50,664 nt of DNA from Candidatus Rubneribacter avistercoris (GTDB lineage: Bacteria > Actinomycetota > Coriobacteriia > Coriobacteriales > Eggerthellaceae): assembly GCA_019115845.1 (NCBI GenBank), contig DXCU01000094.1, forward strand, positions 1 to 50,664, given 5' to 3'. Made by a program: the position numbers and the translations under genes. Each line of letters opens with the position of its first letter. Position 1 is the first letter of the stretch. This document shows, one piece after another, positions 50,277 through 50,664 of this stretch. The notes under the pieces are model-generated. The model searched no databases. It saw only the letters and a program-made list of their open reading frames with translations, and was not told the origin of the DNA.

Positions 50277-50360
50277 GAGGTGCCCGAAGTCGTTCGGCCT
50301 CCCGAGTAAGGAGCGCCGTCGCAGAGGCGAGACGAGAGGTCGGACGACTTCGGGCACCTC
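50277..50360. repeat. 25-bp inverted repeat upstream of the DMT transporter gene
   Basis: GAGGTGCCCGAAGTCGTT begins the left arm (50277-50301); the right arm (50336-50360) is its complement at 22-23 of 25 positions, including a perfect 17-bp outer stem, around a 34-nt centre. It sits in the 290-bp gap between the amidinotransferase and DMT genes and may be a terminator or leader structure. Confidence 0.5.
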
Positions 50361-50365
50361 TCGAG

Positions 50366-50403
50366 CTGCCCGAGGGCCGGACCCCATCCGGTGCCTCGGG
50401 CAG
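50366..50403 (-). terminator. Hairpin just after the amidinotransferase gene
   Basis: CTGCCCGAGG (50366-50375) pairs with CCTCGGGCAG (50394-50403); CCGGA/TCCGG extends it inside. It starts 16 bp past the amidinotransferase stop in the direction of transcription, a terminator position, but lacks a U-run. Confidence 0.5.
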
Positions 50404-50418
50404 CGTCAGGCTACGCGA

Positions 50419-50664
50419 CTAGTCGTTCCACATCTCGGGACGGACCAGGGTGGTGTCCTTGATGCGGTTCGGGAAGTAGTCGAGGCACTCGCCCTCGCGG
50501 TAGACGTCGGCGGTGGAGCAGTGCAGGCCGCCGCCGAAGGCGTAGGCGCCGCGCAGGTCGACCGGGATGACGTTCATGCCGAGCTGGTCCATCTGCTCCT
50601 GCTGGTAAACCTCGGAGGCCTCCACGATGACCGTCTTCGGGTCGAGCACCAGGCAGTTCATGGA
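50419..50664 (-). CDS. Amidinotransferase-superfamily enzyme, C-terminal fragment
   Basis: The last 81 residues of a gene that continues beyond the window. LDPKTVIVEASE, NVIPVDLRGAYAFGGGLHCSTADV resemble the end of guanidino-modifying enzymes (glycine amidinotransferase, arginine and agmatine deiminases), in which the Cys of the G-G-x-H-C motif is the nucleophile. The H-C pair after GGGL and the downstream D-V best fit amidinotransferases. An internal ATG at 50661 is not the real start, because the conserved domain would be cut. It lies upstream of the DMT, unknown and creatininase-family genes, and probably defines the substrate class of this group. Confidence 0.78.
   Translation of the reverse strand, partial: SMNCLVLDPKTVIVEASEVYQQEQMDQLGMNVIPVDLRGAYAFGGGLHCSTADVYREGECLDYFPNRIKDTTLVRPEMWND

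Overview
The window is GC-rich DNA with tightly packed genes, frequent GTG starts and ATGA or GTGA stop/start overlaps. The gene set (exporter-fold ABC half-transporter pairs, two FeoA/FeoB systems, a TIGR03915/TIGR03916 repair pair, AraC and TetR regulators, a creatininase-family gene) suggests an actinobacterium of the Coriobacteriia, probably Eggerthellaceae. That placement is inference from gene style; no rRNA or tRNA gene was seen.

Layout. 1-2230: end of one ABC half-transporter gene and its complete partner (pair 1). 2463-3100: RelB/YafQ-type toxin-antitoxin. 3254-5694 (minus): feoA-feoB. 5892-7479: AraC activator and a convergent TetR repressor. 7480-7998: regulatory region with a parS-like palindrome and two 26-bp operators in front of ABC pair 2 (7999-11827). 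11871-12865: TetR and a small Cys-rich KTR protein. 13063-20403: a 141-bp inverted-repeat element, ABC pair 3, then an ECF transporter (S component, EcfT, fused double ATPase). 20445-21102: wrecks of a DtxR gene and a metal P-type ATPase. 21239-24218: NERD-domain membrane protein and rhomboid protease. 24244-27148 (minus): esterase, condensation-fold acyltransferase and zinc-ribbon membrane protein. 27483: queD. 27934-28935 (minus): AraC. 29160-32549: second ECF transporter in the order T, fused ATPase, S. 33059-37045: a sister 142-bp element and ABC pair 4. 37386-40512: DtxR-family regulator and a FeoA-FeoB fusion. 40618-42926 (minus): TIGR03915 and radical SAM TIGR03916. 43199-44466: PARG-like macrodomain protein and fluoride channel. 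44485-45699 (minus): CmpB-type membrane protein. 45998-50664 (minus): MHS transporter, creatininase family, unknown protein, DMT transporter and the end of an amidinotransferase.

How it may work together. The first 40 kb looks like a metal or metal-chelate acquisition island: four paralogous heterodimeric ABC half-transporter pairs, two complete ECF transporters with Trep_Strep-type S components and two ferrous-iron transporters. Shared palindromes link parts of it. One 19-bp box precedes the second ECF operon and ABC pair 4, and an 11-bp DtxR-box core precedes both feo operons. The transported compound and the direction of transport by the ABC pairs cannot be read from sequence. The last 5 kb suggests uptake and processing of a guanidino compound.
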